From positions 62,001-126,000 of the forward strand of contig NZ_WKJJ01000005.1 of NCBI RefSeq assembly GCF_009674485.1: DNA of 64,000 nucleotides. The letters are read 5' to 3'. The stretch is from Pseudoduganella rivuli. GTDB taxonomy: Bacteria > Pseudomonadota > Gammaproteobacteria > Burkholderiales > Burkholderiaceae_D. Positions 22,975-31,995 of this stretch are shown in pieces (position 1 is the first letter of the stretch; every line of letters begins with the position of its first letter). A program made the translations under genes and the position numbers. The notes beneath the pieces are model-generated. The model did no database searches. It was not told the origin of the DNA and saw only the letters and a list, made by a program, of their open reading frames with translations.

Positions 22975-25809
22975 ATGCTTCCTCCCGACACCGTGTTCCT
23001 GTTTGGCTCGTTCCGGCTGGTGCCGGCCGAGCGCGCGCTGTATGGCAGCGGCGGCGCCGTGCGCCTGCACGGCCGCGCCTTTGACTTGCTGCTGGCACTG
23101 GTGGAACGGGCGGGTGAAGTGATCGCCAAGGATGAGTTGCTGGCCCGCGTCTGGCCGCAAACCTTCGTGGAAGAGGGAAACTTGCGCGTGCATATTGCCG
23201 CGCTGCGCAAGGCGCTGCATGACGACAGCGGCCAGCCGTATGTCGACAACGTGGTGGGGCGGGGCTACAGCTTCGTGGCGCCGGTGCGGCGCGTGTCTTC
23301 CTCCGCTGATGCGGCAATTGCCGCGCCGGCCCCCGCCATGCCGCTGCCCCGGCAGCCGCGCCTGTTCGGCCGTCACGACACCTTGCTGCGGCTGGAAGAC
23401 TTGCTGGCGCAGGGGCGGCTCGTGACGGTGGCGGGGCCGGGCGGCATGGGCAAGACATCGGTGGCGCTGGCCATCGCCGCACGCTGCGCGGCCCGGGGCG
23501 GGCGCGTCCATTTGCTGGATATGGCGCCGCTGGCCGATGCCGCGCAACTGGGGGGCGCGCTGGCGCTGACGCTGGGCGTGCCGGCGCTGGCGCAGGATCC
23601 CGTGCCGGGACTGGTCGCGCATTTGCGCGGTGTGCAGGCCTTGCTGGTGTTCGACAATTGCGAACACGTGATCGATGCGGCGGCCGCGCTGGCGGAGCGC
23701 CTGCTGCGCGATACCAGCGGTATCCGCATCCTGGCCACCAGCCGTGAACCCCTGCGCGCGGAAGCCGAATGCGTGCACCGCCTGCCGCCGCTGGCGCTGC
23801 CGGACGCCACGCATGCGGCGCATGCCGACGCGCTGGCCGCCAGTCCCGCCGTGCAATTGTTTGCCGAGCGCGCAGCCAATGGCATGGATGGCTTTCGCCT
23901 CACGCCGGACAATGCCGCCTGCGTGGCCGACATTTGCCGCCGCCTCGACGGCATCCCGCTGGCCATCGAACTGGCGGCGGGACGGGCGGAATTCTTTGGC
24001 GTGCACGGCCTGGCGGCGCGGCTGGAAGATTGTTTTGCCGTGCTGACGCGGGGCCGCCGCACGGCGCTGCCGCGCCACCAGACGTTGCGCGCAACGCTCG
24101 ACTGGAGCTACGACATGCTGCCGCCGCTGGAGCAGGCGATCCTGCGGCGTCTCGCCGTGTTCCGCGCGCCGTTCGGGCTCGATTGCGCCATCGACGTGGT
24201 GTGCTGCGAACAGGCGGACCGCGACTTCGTCATCGACAGCATTGCCAACCTGGCCGCCAAGTCGCTGCTCAGCGTGGACAGCAGCGGCAGCGAAACGCTG
24301 TACCGCCTGCTGGGCACCACGCGCGCTTACGCACTCGATAAATTGCGCGCCAGTGGTGAACTGGACCGGGTGTCGCGGCGTTATGCGCAGCGCTGCTGTG
24401 CATTGATGGAACAGGCGCAAGGCCTGTTCGACGAGTTGCCGCTGGTGCAGTGGCTGGCGCGTTTTGGCGGCAGCATCGGCCACGTGCGGGCCGCGCTGGA
24501 CTGGACATTGGGCGCCGCTGGCGATGAGGATAACGAGGACGATGACGCCCGCTTTGCGCTGGGACTGCGCCTGTGCGCCGCATCCGCCACCTTGTGGTAC
24601 CAGCTGTCGCTGATGGATGAATACCGGCGCCGGCTCGAACATGCCATGCAGCGCGTGCGGGGCGGCGCGCTGCGGATCGATGCGGGCACGGAAATGCGCT
24701 TGCAGCTGGCCATGGGCCACGCCCTGGTGCACGTGGGCGAACAGGTCGACAGCGCACGCCGTGCCGATGCCTTTGCGCGCGCACTGGCGCTGGCGGATCG
24801 GCTCGGCGATGGCGCAGCGCGCATGGCCGCACTGTGGGGCTGCTACACCGATGCGATTTTCGGCGGCGATTACCACGCGGCGCTGGCCTATGCGGAACGC
24901 TATGGCGCGGCGGCGGCCCACGGCGGCGAATTGGCGCAAGTCGGCCATGCGCGCATGCTGGCGCGCAGCATGCATTACCTGGGGCACCAGCAGCGCGCCC
25001 GCGCCCACGTGGATTACGTGGCGCGCCATCCGCTCAGCCACCGCCGCCACGCGTTGCACCGGGGGTTCCAGTTCGACCAGCACATTTCCACGCTGGCGAT
25101 ACAGGGGCGTGTACTGTGGCTGCAAGGCTATCCGGAACAGGCGGCGCACGTGGCGCGGCAGTGCGTGGACGATGCATTGCGGGTCGGCCACGGCATTTCA
25201 CTGTGCTTCGCGCTGTTGCTGGGCTGCACGGTGTCCACCTGGTCCGGCGACGCGCAGGAAGCGGGCCGCTATACCGACCTGATCCTGGAACATTCGCAGC
25301 GCTGCGCGCTGCCGCACTGGCATTTCTGGGGTGAAGGGTTCGCCGTTGCGCAGCGCTTGCTGCATGACGGCGATGCCGCGGCGGAGGTTGTCACCGGGCC
25401 CGCCGTGTCGGCGCTGCACCAGAGCCCTTATTGCGGCGACATGCAGGTGGACGTGATGGCGACGCTGCACCCGCGCCTATTGAGCGCGCGCGCCATTGCA
25501 CGGGCCGACGCAGGGCAGGCCGGCTGGAGTTGCGCGGAAGTGCTGCGCAGCTGGGGCGAATCGTTGCGGCGCGGCGGTTCGCCGGAACAGGCGGGCCAGT
25601 TGTTCCAGCGCGCGCTGGACGTCGCGCGGGAACAGGGCGCCGGCGCCTGGGAATTACGCGCCGCCATCAGCCTGGCGCGGTTGCGCCAGTCGCAGGGCCG
25701 GACCGGGGAAGCGCTGGCGCCATTGCAGGCGGCCTATGAACGCTTCAGCGAAGGGCACGCCACGCGTGACTTGCTGCAGGCCCGCGCCTTGCTGGACGAG
25801 CTGTCATAG
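22975..25809 (+). CDS. winged-helix STAND-type ATPase regulator
   Basis: A 944-residue transcription regulator. Residues 1 to about 105 form an OmpR-type winged helix (VFLFGSFRLVPAERAL and DNVVGRGYSFVAPV). An NTPase follows with Walker A GPGGMGKT at 154-161 and Walker B LLVFDNCEH at 223-231, the arrangement of STAND/NB-ARC-like switch ATPases. The C-terminal half is helical with TPR-like repeats, a likely ligand or partner sensor. No receiver domain is present. It is divergent from the ALDH-like gene with a 115-base gap and may regulate it and itself. The effector is unknown. Confidence 0.85.
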   Translation: MLPPDTVFLFGSFRLVPAERALYGSGGAVRLHGRAFDLLLALVERAGEVIAKDELLARVWPQTFVEEGNLRVHIAALRKALHDDSGQPYVDNVVGRGYSFVAPVRRVSSSADAAIAAPAPAMPLPRQPRLFGRHDTLLRLEDLLAQGRLVTVAGPGGMGKTSVALAIAARCAARGGRVHLLDMAPLADAAQLGGALALTLGVPALAQDPVPGLVAHLRGVQALLVFDNCEHVIDAAAALAERLLRDTSGIRILATSREPLRAEAECVHRLPPLALPDATHAAHADALAASPAVQLFAERAANGMDGFRLTPDNAACVADICRRLDGIPLAIELAAGRAEFFGVHGLAARLEDCFAVLTRGRRTALPRHQTLRATLDWSYDMLPPLEQAILRRLAVFRAPFGLDCAIDVVCCEQADRDFVIDSIANLAAKSLLSVDSSGSETLYRLLGTTRAYALDKLRASGELDRVSRRYAQRCCALMEQAQGLFDELPLVQWLARFGGSIGHVRAALDWTLGAAGDEDNEDDDARFALGLRLCAASATLWYQLSLMDEYRRRLEHAMQRVRGGALRIDAGTEMRLQLAMGHALVHVGEQVDSARRADAFARALALADRLGDGAARMAALWGCYTDAIFGGDYHAALAYAERYGAAAAHGGELAQVGHARMLARSMHYLGHQQRARAHVDYVARHPLSHRRHALHRGFQFDQHISTLAIQGRVLWLQGYPEQAAHVARQCVDDALRVGHGISLCFALLLGCTVSTWSGDAQEAGRYTDLILEHSQRCALPHWHFWGEGFAVAQRLLHDGDAAAEVVTGPAVSALHQSPYCGDMQVDVMATLHPRLLSARAIARADAGQAGWSCAEVLRSWGESLRRGGSPEQAGQLFQRALDVAREQGAGAWELRAAISLARLRQSQGRTGEALAPLQAAYERFSEGHATRDLLQARALLDELS

Positions 25810-25818
25810 CGGGCCGCG

Positions 25819-26613
25819 CTACGCCGCGTCGGCAAAGAACGCGGACGGCGTGGTGCCGAAAGTTTTCCTGAACATGGCGGAAAACGCCGACTGGCTGGCA
25901 TAGCCCAGTTGTTCGGCCACCTGCGCCAGCGGCACGCCGCGCGCAATCAGCGGCGCCGCATGCGCCAGCCGCACTTGCTGGCGCCACTGGCCGAACGTCA
26001 TGCCCAGTTCCTTTTCAAACAAGCGCGCCAGCGTGCGCTCGGAAGCGCCCACCTGTCCGGCCCAGCCGCCCAGCGTGTGCGCCATGCCGGGATCGGCGAT
26101 CAGCGCGGCGCACAGGCTGGCCAGGCGCTTGTCTTCCGGCAGCGGCACGCGGATCGCGCGCGTGGCCAGGCGCGCCACTTCATCGATGATCAATTCGCAG
26201 AGCAGGGTGGCCCGCGTGCCCTGGTCGGCCGGGTCCAGCTGTTCCAGCGCGACCAGCATTTCCCGCATCAGCCCCGAGACGGCCAGCACCTTGCATTCCT
26301 GGCCGGGGAAGGGCGAGCGCGAGGCCAGCACGAACAAGGGACGCAGGCGCGCCGTTTCCAGCACTTCGATCGCATGCTCGATATCGGGCGGAATCCAGAT
26401 CGCCCGCTGCGGCGGCACGATCCAGCTGCTGTTGTTGGCGGTGACGCGCACCACGCCTTCCAGCGTGAACGTCACCTGGCCCCACAGGTGGCGGTGCGGC
26501 TCCATCTGATATGCGACGCCCAGGTCGCGGGCGCGCAAGGTCACGGGCCGGGCTTCGCTCGGGTAGGGGCCGGGCAGGTTGGGATCCGTATGGGTAACGA
26601 TGGGGACGGGCAT
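25819..26613 (-). CDS. AraC family transcriptional regulator
   Basis: A 264-residue regulator with an N-terminal cupin (MEPHRHLWGQVTFTLEG, IWIPPDIEHAIEV) and a C-terminal double helix-turn-helix (ASERTLARLFEKELGMTF, LGYASQSAFSAMFRKTFG). The arrangement is that of NimR/YeaM-like AraC proteins, which often control a neighbouring transporter. It is divergent from the MFS gene with a 112-base gap, which supports that role here. Its 3' end lies nine bases from the stop of the convergent STAND-type regulator gene. Confidence 0.9.
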   Translation of the reverse strand: MPVPIVTHTDPNLPGPYPSEARPVTLRARDLGVAYQMEPHRHLWGQVTFTLEGVVRVTANNSSWIVPPQRAIWIPPDIEHAIEVLETARLRPLFVLASRSPFPGQECKVLAVSGLMREMLVALEQLDPADQGTRATLLCELIIDEVARLATRAIRVPLPEDKRLASLCAALIADPGMAHTLGGWAGQVGASERTLARLFEKELGMTFGQWRQQVRLAHAAPLIARGVPLAQVAEQLGYASQSAFSAMFRKTFGTTPSAFFADAA

Positions 26614-26725
26614 GGTTGGCGGTTTTGCGACAAAGGATGTCTTTCCATCTTAATTCAGACGCGGCAATTTTGCTTACACTGGTTGCAGTCATCCAATAAA
26701 ATTCAATAGCAACAGGAGCAACCCG

Positions 26726-27940
26726 ATGTCTTCCCCTGATAGCGCCACATGGCGCTCCGACGTGCGTGTGATCAGCCTGGTGGGCCTGGCGCACGGCATT
26801 TCCCACTTTTACCACGTGATCCTGGCCGCGCTGTTTCCGTGGCTGATTCCCCAGTTCAACCTGTCCCACGTGGAAGTGGGCTTGCTGATGACGGTGTTCT
26901 TCGTCGTCTCCGGCATCGGCCAGACACTGGCCGGCTTTGTCGTCGACCGCTTCGGCGCGCGCGCCGTGCTGTTTTCCGGCGTCGGCTTGCTGGGCGTCTC
27001 GGCGCTGGTGCTGGCCGGTGCGCAGCAATACCCGGTGCTGATCGCCGGCGCCATGCTGGCCGGCCTGGGCAACAGCGTGTTCCATCCGGCCGACTACACG
27101 CTGCTGAACCAGCGCGTGTCGGCGGCGCGCATGGCGCACGCGTTTTCCGTGCATGGCATCAGCGGCAATATCGGCTGGGCCCTGTCGCCGCTGTTCATGA
27201 CGGCCATTACCACGCTGTCGGACTGGCGCACGGCGCTGCTGTGCGCCGCCGCGCTGCCGTTCGCGGTGCTGGCGATCCTGGTGCTGAACCGCCAGGCGCT
27301 GCGTCCCAATCCGATCGTCCGCCACGCGCATGCCAAGGGCGGCGGCTCGCTGGACTTCCTGCGCCTGAAATCCGTGTGGATGTGCTTTGCCTTCTTCTTC
27401 GTGACGGCGCTGGCGCTGGGCGGCATCCAGAGCTTCGCGTCGCCGGCGCTGGTGTCGCTGTATGGCATGTCGCTGGCCATGGCCACGTCCAGCTATACGG
27501 CGTACATGGGGGCGTCGGCGGTCGGCATGGTGCTGGGCGGCTTCCTGGCGGCGGGCCGCAAGGACCACGATAAGACCATCGCGTTCGCCTTCACGCTGGC
27601 GGCGCTGCTGGCCGTGGTGCTGGCGTCGGCCACCGTGCCGGCCTGGCTGGCGTTCGTGCTGATGGGGGCGATCGGCTTTGCCGCCGGCCTTGCGGGCCCG
27701 TCGCGCGACCTGATGATCAAGGCGGCCGCGCCGCCGAACGCCACCGGCCGCGTGTTCGGCGTCGTGTATTCGGGGCTGGACAGCGGCTTGTCGGTGGCGC
27801 CGCTGCTGTTTGGCGCGCTGATGGATGCGGGGCGTCCGGGCTGGCTGTTTGTCGGCATCGGCATCTTCCAGGCCATGGCGATCGCCACGGCGGTGGGGGT
27901 GGGCGGCAACACCCGCGCCCTGCGCCTGCAAAAAGCCTGA
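26726..27940 (+). CDS. MFS transporter
   Basis: A 404-residue inner membrane protein with about twelve hydrophobic segments and the MFS loop motif near VDRFGARAVLF. The N-terminus (GLAHGISHFYHVILAALFPW) and SVHGISGNIGWALSPL resemble the fosmidomycin-resistance/Fsr-like branch, but the substrate cannot be told. AGGAG lies about 8 bases before the ATG (CAACAGGAGCAACCCG). It is divergent from an AraC regulator, its probable activator or repressor, and is followed after 66 bases by rraA. Confidence 0.88.
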   Translation: MSSPDSATWRSDVRVISLVGLAHGISHFYHVILAALFPWLIPQFNLSHVEVGLLMTVFFVVSGIGQTLAGFVVDRFGARAVLFSGVGLLGVSALVLAGAQQYPVLIAGAMLAGLGNSVFHPADYTLLNQRVSAARMAHAFSVHGISGNIGWALSPLFMTAITTLSDWRTALLCAAALPFAVLAILVLNRQALRPNPIVRHAHAKGGGSLDFLRLKSVWMCFAFFFVTALALGGIQSFASPALVSLYGMSLAMATSSYTAYMGASAVGMVLGGFLAAGRKDHDKTIAFAFTLAALLAVVLASATVPAWLAFVLMGAIGFAAGLAGPSRDLMIKAAAPPNATGRVFGVVYSGLDSGLSVAPLLFGALMDAGRPGWLFVGIGIFQAMAIATAVGVGGNTRALRLQKA

Positions 27941-28006
27941 CGAAAGATTGCCGCGCATCGGCGGTTCGGCGTACCCTGAAGTTTTTACCAACTTTGGGGT
28001 ATTGCC

Positions 28007-28501
28007 ATGAGTTTTGCCACGACCGACCTGTGCGACGACAACGCTGAATTGCTGGAGAACGGCGAGCTGGCCGTGTTGCCGCCGGTCTTCCACAATTATG
28101 GACAGCATATGCGCTTTTGCGGGCCGGCCGCCACGCTGAAAGTCTTTGAAGACAATGCGCTGGTGCGCTCCGCGCTGGAACAGCCGGGCAACGGTCAGGT
28201 GCTGGTGATCGACGGCGGCGGCAGCATGCGCCGCGCGCTGGTGGGCGGCCAACTGGGCTTGCTGGCGCAAAACAATGGCTGGGCCGGCATCGTGGTCTAT
28301 GGCTGCATCCGCGACACCGATGAAATCAACGCCTGCGCCACCGGCGTGCGCGCCCTCGGCGCCCATCCGCAAAAAAGTGCGAAGAAGGGCGTTGGCGACG
28401 TCAATCCGCAGGTACAGATCGCGGGCGTGACGGTGCGCCCCGGCGACTGGATTTATGCCGATGCGGATGGCGTGCTGGTGGCGCGCGGCAAGCTGAAATA
28501 A
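28007..28501 (+). CDS. rraA: RraA family protein (RNase E inhibitor / HMG aldolase type)
   Basis: A 164-residue protein of RraA length and sequence: [34 protein letters not shown] and [14 protein letters not shown] are family signatures. RraA of E. coli binds RNase E and slows mRNA decay. Close relatives are divalent-metal 4-hydroxy-4-methyl-2-oxoglutarate aldolases that use the Gly and Arg-Asp residues still present here (GCIRD). Either activity is possible. GGGGTA lies about 7 bases before the ATG. It is the last plus-strand gene before a long gap. Confidence 0.9.
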   Translation: MSFATTDLCDDNAELLENGELAVLPPVFHNYGQHMRFCGPAATLKVFEDNALVRSALEQPGNGQVLVIDGGGSMRRALVGGQLGLLAQNNGWAGIVVYGCIRDTDEINACATGVRALGAHPQKSAKKGVGDVNPQVQIAGVTVRPGDWIYADADGVLVARGKLK

Positions 28502-28510
28502 GCGCACAAA

Positions 28511-28543
28511 CAAAAACCGCACCAATGGGTATCCATGGTGCGG
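28511..28543 (-). terminator. rho-independent terminator on the minus strand
   Basis: Read on the minus strand, CCGCACCATGG pairs with CCATTGGTGCGG (one bulged base) around a short loop and is followed by TTTTTG. On the plus strand the hairpin is preceded by A residues and has no T-run, so it cannot serve rraA. It points to a transcript coming from the right. Confidence 0.7.
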
Positions 28544-28753
28544 CGATGCGCTCACACTTCCCTTCCGGACGGGCGGTGGAGCGGGCCGGGGACGTGGTGA
28601 TGGCCGAATATCCGTAGCGGAATGTCCGCTGGCGTCGACATCATTCAGTCTTCACATCGTGCCGCCGGCTGCTCTGGGTGTGTTGTTCTTGGTGAGTTCA
28701 GGATAGCAGAGCCTGTCCTAATGTCTCATTGTATTTTCCTACGCTAATTTTAG

Positions 28754-28786
28754 TTCCTATTTAGAAATTATAGTTTCAAATAGGAA
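28754..28786. promoter_or_regulatory. AT-rich inverted repeat upstream of aceA
   Basis: TTCCTATTT (28754-28762) and AAATAGGAA (28778-28786) are perfect 9-base arms with a 15-base AT-rich centre containing further partial symmetry (AGAAA and TTTC). The minus strand of the centre contains TATAAT. It could be an operator or the promoter of the predicted minus-strand RNA. Confidence 0.35.
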
Positions 28787-28957
28787 AGCGCGCCTCTGCT
28801 TCACCGCGTTTTCACTTCACGGAATGCCGGTTTCATATCGTGGAAACCTATGCGGCCATGCCGCATGACCTTCCTTCCAAAGCAAGAAATGTCATTCCGA
28901 ATCATGAAAAGTTCGTGATAAATCATTGTTTTTAAATGAAACAAATTTGCTTATATG

Positions 28958-28969
28958 TCTTATATAAGA
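28958..28969. promoter_or_regulatory. 12-bp palindrome in the aceA promoter region
   Basis: TCTTATATAAGA is a perfect palindrome 80 bases upstream of the aceA ATG. It overlaps TATA-rich sequence that could include the -10 region, as expected for an operator. The regulator is not identified. Confidence 0.4.
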
Positions 28970-29048
28970 GTATTGCTGCGGTGAACAACAGCGCCTACCA
29001 TGTCTATAACAGACTTCACTTTGTATCCGACATCGACAGGAGAACACC

Positions 29049-30350
29049 ATGGCCACCCGTGAACAGCAAATCGCCGAACTGCAGCAAGACTGGGACACGA
29101 ATCCACGCTGGAAAGGCGTCACCCGCAGCTATACGGCTGCGGACGTGGTGCGCCTGCGCGGCTCGCTGAAAATAGAACATACGCTGGCGCGGCAGGGCGC
29201 GGACAAGCTGTGGAAGCTGGTCACCACCGAACCCTTTGTCAATGCACTGGGCGCACTGACGGGCAACCAGGCCATGCAGCAAGTCAAAGCGGGATTGAAG
29301 GCGATTTATTTATCAGGCTGGCAAGTGGCGGGCGACGCCAACCTGGCCGGGGAAATGTACCCGGACCAGTCGTTGTATCCGGCCAATTCCGTGCCCATGG
29401 TGGTGCGCCGCATTAACAACACGTTCCAGCGCGCCGACCAGATCCAGTGGTCGGAAGGCAAGGACGACATCGATTATTTCGCGCCCATCGTGGCCGATGC
29501 GGAAGCGGGCTTTGGCGGCGTGCTGAACGCCTATGAATTGATGAAATCCATGATCGAAGCGGGTGCGGCCGGTGTGCACTTCGAAGACCAACTGGCATCC
29601 GTCAAGAAGTGCGGCCACATGGGCGGCAAGGTGCTGGTGCCGACCCGTGAAGCGGTGGAAAAGCTGACGGCGGCGCGCCTGGCGGCCGACGTGATGGGCA
29701 CGCCGACCCTGGTGATCGCCCGCACCGATGCGGAAGCGGCGGATTTGCTGACGTCCGACGTGGATGACAATGACAAGCCGTTCTGCACCGGCGAGCGCAC
29801 GGTGGAAGGCTTTTACAAGGTGCGTCCCGGCATGGAACAGGCGATTTCCCGCGCGCTGGCCTATGCGCCGTATGCCGACCTGGTGTGGTGCGAAACGGGC
29901 AAGCCGGACCTGGTCTTTGCCAAGCAATTCGCCGAAGCCGTGCACGCGCAATTCCCCGGCAAGATGCTGGCCTATAACTGCTCGCCATCGTTCAACTGGA
30001 AGAAAAACCTCGACGACGCCACCATCGCGAAATTCCAGCGCGAACTGGGCGCCATGGGCTACAAATTCCAGTTCATCACGCTGGCCGGCTTCCATTCGCT
30101 GAATTATTCGATGTTCAACCTGGCGCATGGCTATGCGCGGCGCCAGATGTCGGCCTTCGTGGAGTTGCAGGAATCGGAATTCGCCGCGGCGGAGAAGGGG
30201 TTCACGGCCGTCAAGCACCAGCGCGAAGTGGGTACCGGTTACTTCGATGCGGTCACGCAAACCATCCAGCAGGGACAGAGCTCCACCACGGCGCTGCATG
30301 GTTCGACGGAGGATGAACAATTCTTTGACGGATCCAGGAAAGTCGCCTGA
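29049..30350 (+). CDS. aceA: isocitrate lyase
   Basis: A 433-residue enzyme, the length of E. coli AceA (434). It splits isocitrate to glyoxylate and succinate, the first step of the glyoxylate bypass used on acetate and fatty acids. The catalytic loop KKCGH is at 186-190, and the metal and substrate residues around [10 protein letters not shown] (148-157) are present. CAGGAGAA precedes the ATG. It is transcribed alone, from a long upstream region to a strong terminator at 30388. Malate synthase is not in the window. Confidence 0.97.
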   Translation: MATREQQIAELQQDWDTNPRWKGVTRSYTAADVVRLRGSLKIEHTLARQGADKLWKLVTTEPFVNALGALTGNQAMQQVKAGLKAIYLSGWQVAGDANLAGEMYPDQSLYPANSVPMVVRRINNTFQRADQIQWSEGKDDIDYFAPIVADAEAGFGGVLNAYELMKSMIEAGAAGVHFEDQLASVKKCGHMGGKVLVPTREAVEKLTAARLAADVMGTPTLVIARTDAEAADLLTSDVDDNDKPFCTGERTVEGFYKVRPGMEQAISRALAYAPYADLVWCETGKPDLVFAKQFAEAVHAQFPGKMLAYNCSPSFNWKKNLDDATIAKFQRELGAMGYKFQFITLAGFHSLNYSMFNLAHGYARRQMSAFVELQESEFAAAEKGFTAVKHQREVGTGYFDAVTQTIQQGQSSTTALHGSTEDEQFFDGSRKVA

Positions 30351-30387
30351 CGACACGCGCCGGCTGGGCCCCGCCAGCCAATTCACA

Positions 30388-30426
30388 GGCCGCCGGACCA
30401 GTCCCCTCGCTGGTCCGCGGCCTTTT
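30388..30426 (+). terminator. terminator after aceA
   Basis: GGCCGCCGGACCAG (30388-30401) pairs with CTGGTCCGCGGCC (30410-30422) with one bulged base around an 8-base loop, followed by TTTT. It lies 38 bases after the aceA stop. Confidence 0.8.
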
Positions 30427-30500
30427 CTGCATGAAGGCGCCGGGGATCGCCCCTGTATAATGGCCCCCTTGAAGCATCACCCACCAAGAGGAAAAATCCC

Positions 30501-31847
30501 ATGTTCAGTTACCGCCACGCTTTCCACGCCGGCAACCACGCCGACGTGCTGAAGCACTTTGTCTTGATCCAGTTATTGCAATACATGAACCGGAAAGACA
30601 CTGCCTACACCTATATCGATACCCACGCGGGCGCGGGCGTGTATCAGCTGGACGGGGAATATGCGGCGAAGAGCGGCGAATCGGCCACCGGTATCGCCCC
30701 GCTGTGGGAGCGCGACGACTTGCCGGAAGCGCTGGCCGAGTACGTCGACTTGATCAAGAAGATGAACCCCAGCGGCAAGCTGCGCTTTTATCCGGGCTCG
30801 CCCTATTGCGCGGAGCAGGTGGCGCGTGAGCAGGACCGCTTGCGCATGTATGAAATGCACCCGGCCGACTTCAAGCTGTTGACCGATAATTTCCGTAAAT
30901 TGGCCGAACACGCGGCGGCGCAGGGCCAGCGCCCGTCCGTGCGCGGGCAGCGCGCGCTGGTGACGCGCGCCGACGGCTTCCAGTCGCTGAAAGCGCTGTT
31001 GCCACCGCCGTCGCGCCGCGCCGTGGTGCTGTGCGATCCGCCCTATGAAGACAAGCAGGATTACCGCAAAGTGTCCGACATGCTGCACGAAGCGCTGAAG
31101 CGCTTCCCGGGCGGCATGTACGCCGTCTGGTATCCGATCCTGCAGCGTATCGAAGCGCGCAATTTCGCGGAACGCCTGAAGCACATGCCGGGCACGGAAT
31201 GGCTGAACGTGTCGCTGACGATCCGCACCCCGGGGCCGGACGGCTTTGGCGGCTTGCACAGCAGCGGCATGTTCATCATTAATCCGCCGTACACGCTGGA
31301 AGCCACGCTGAAGCAGGTGATGCCTTACCTGGTCGACGTGCTGGGCGTCGATGCGGGCGCATCGTTCGTGCTGGAATCCGGCCTGGCCGCCACCACGCCG
31401 CGCCTGACGGCGTCGCCCCACGCGGATGGCCCGCGCGCGGCCGCGTCGCCGCGCAGCAGCGGCCAGCGCGCCGGTTCCGGCCGGCCGCAGGGGGATGCCG
31501 GCAGCGTCTATGGCGGCGGCAAGGCGCGTGGCGCCAGCGGACGTCCCGGTTCCGATCGGGCCCGCAGCGAACGCCCGGGGGGGGATCGCGCCGCCAGCGC
31601 CGGTGCGGGCGCCGATGGCGCCAACCGCGGCCGTCCGGGCAGCGAACGCATGCGCGACGCGCGTCCGCCGGTTGAGCGGGCAGGCGGCAATGAAAGCCGT
31701 GCCCCGCGTGGCGACGCCCGTCCTTCCGGCATGGGTGGTTCCGGCGCGGCCGACGGCGCGGGCAGGCGGGGTGGCCGTCCGGCCGGCAAACCGTTTGCCG
31801 GCACGGGCCGCACGTCGGGGCCGCGCAACGGCCCGCGCAAGGGTTAA
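30501..31847 (+). CDS. rlmJ: 23S rRNA m6A2030 methyltransferase RlmJ with a long disordered tail
   Basis: Residues 1 to about 294 form a complete RlmJ: MFSYRHAFHAGNHADVLKH is the family N-terminus, DTHAGAGVY (40-48) the SAM site, DPPY (179-182) the catalytic motif of N6-adenine methylases. E. coli RlmJ has 280 residues. About 154 further residues (295-448) are almost only Gly, Ala, Arg, Ser, Pro and Asp (GRPGSDRARSERPGGDR and similar), a disordered, basic Arg/Gly tail that may help bind RNA. AAGAGG lies upstream of the ATG; a TATAAT at 30456-30461 may be the -10 box. Confidence 0.94.
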   Translation: MFSYRHAFHAGNHADVLKHFVLIQLLQYMNRKDTAYTYIDTHAGAGVYQLDGEYAAKSGESATGIAPLWERDDLPEALAEYVDLIKKMNPSGKLRFYPGSPYCAEQVAREQDRLRMYEMHPADFKLLTDNFRKLAEHAAAQGQRPSVRGQRALVTRADGFQSLKALLPPPSRRAVVLCDPPYEDKQDYRKVSDMLHEALKRFPGGMYAVWYPILQRIEARNFAERLKHMPGTEWLNVSLTIRTPGPDGFGGLHSSGMFIINPPYTLEATLKQVMPYLVDVLGVDAGASFVLESGLAATTPRLTASPHADGPRAAASPRSSGQRAGSGRPQGDAGSVYGGGKARGASGRPGSDRARSERPGGDRAASAGAGADGANRGRPGSERMRDARPPVERAGGNESRAPRGDARPSGMGGSGAADGAGRRGGRPAGKPFAGTGRTSGPRNGPRKG

Positions 31848-31905
31848 AAAAATTGTAACGAAAAGTGTTGTCATGACTGCATTTTTAGGTATAGGCTAGT
31901 ACTAA

Positions 31906-31931
31906 CCGGGCACGACAAAGCCTGTGCCCGG
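31906..31931. promoter_or_regulatory. hairpin upstream of the EAL-HDOD gene
   Basis: CCGGGCAC (31906-31913) pairs perfectly with GTGCCCGG (31924-31931) around a 10-base loop, about 65 bases before the ATG. There is no T-run after it. It may be the rlmJ transcript end or a leader structure. Confidence 0.35.
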
Positions 31932-31995
31932 TCCGCCTTCCACGCCGCGGCGCAGCGCCGCTGCGGAACGATCAACGAGCGGATTGGGGCCGATC

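Larger units (their letters stand above)
28502..29048. other. 547-base gene-free region with a likely minus-strand small RNA
   Basis: No convincing protein gene is seen. The left end holds a minus-strand terminator (28511-28543). The middle has an AT-rich inverted repeat (28754-28786), and the right side a 12-base palindrome (28958-28969) in the presumed aceA promoter region. A 30-codon minus-strand frame starts at 28644 (MMSTPADIPLRIFGHHH), with weak start context. The terminator implies a minus-strand transcript of perhaps 250 bases. Confidence 0.45.

Noticed and set aside
22897..25191. A 764-codon minus-strand frame opposite the STAND-type regulator
   Set aside because: His/Arg/Gln-rich composition typical of antisense frames; Walker motifs are on the plus strand.
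26180..28555. A 791-codon minus-strand frame across the AraC-MFS intergenic region
   Set aside because: It would cover two promoter regions and reads as Arg/His-rich shadow protein.
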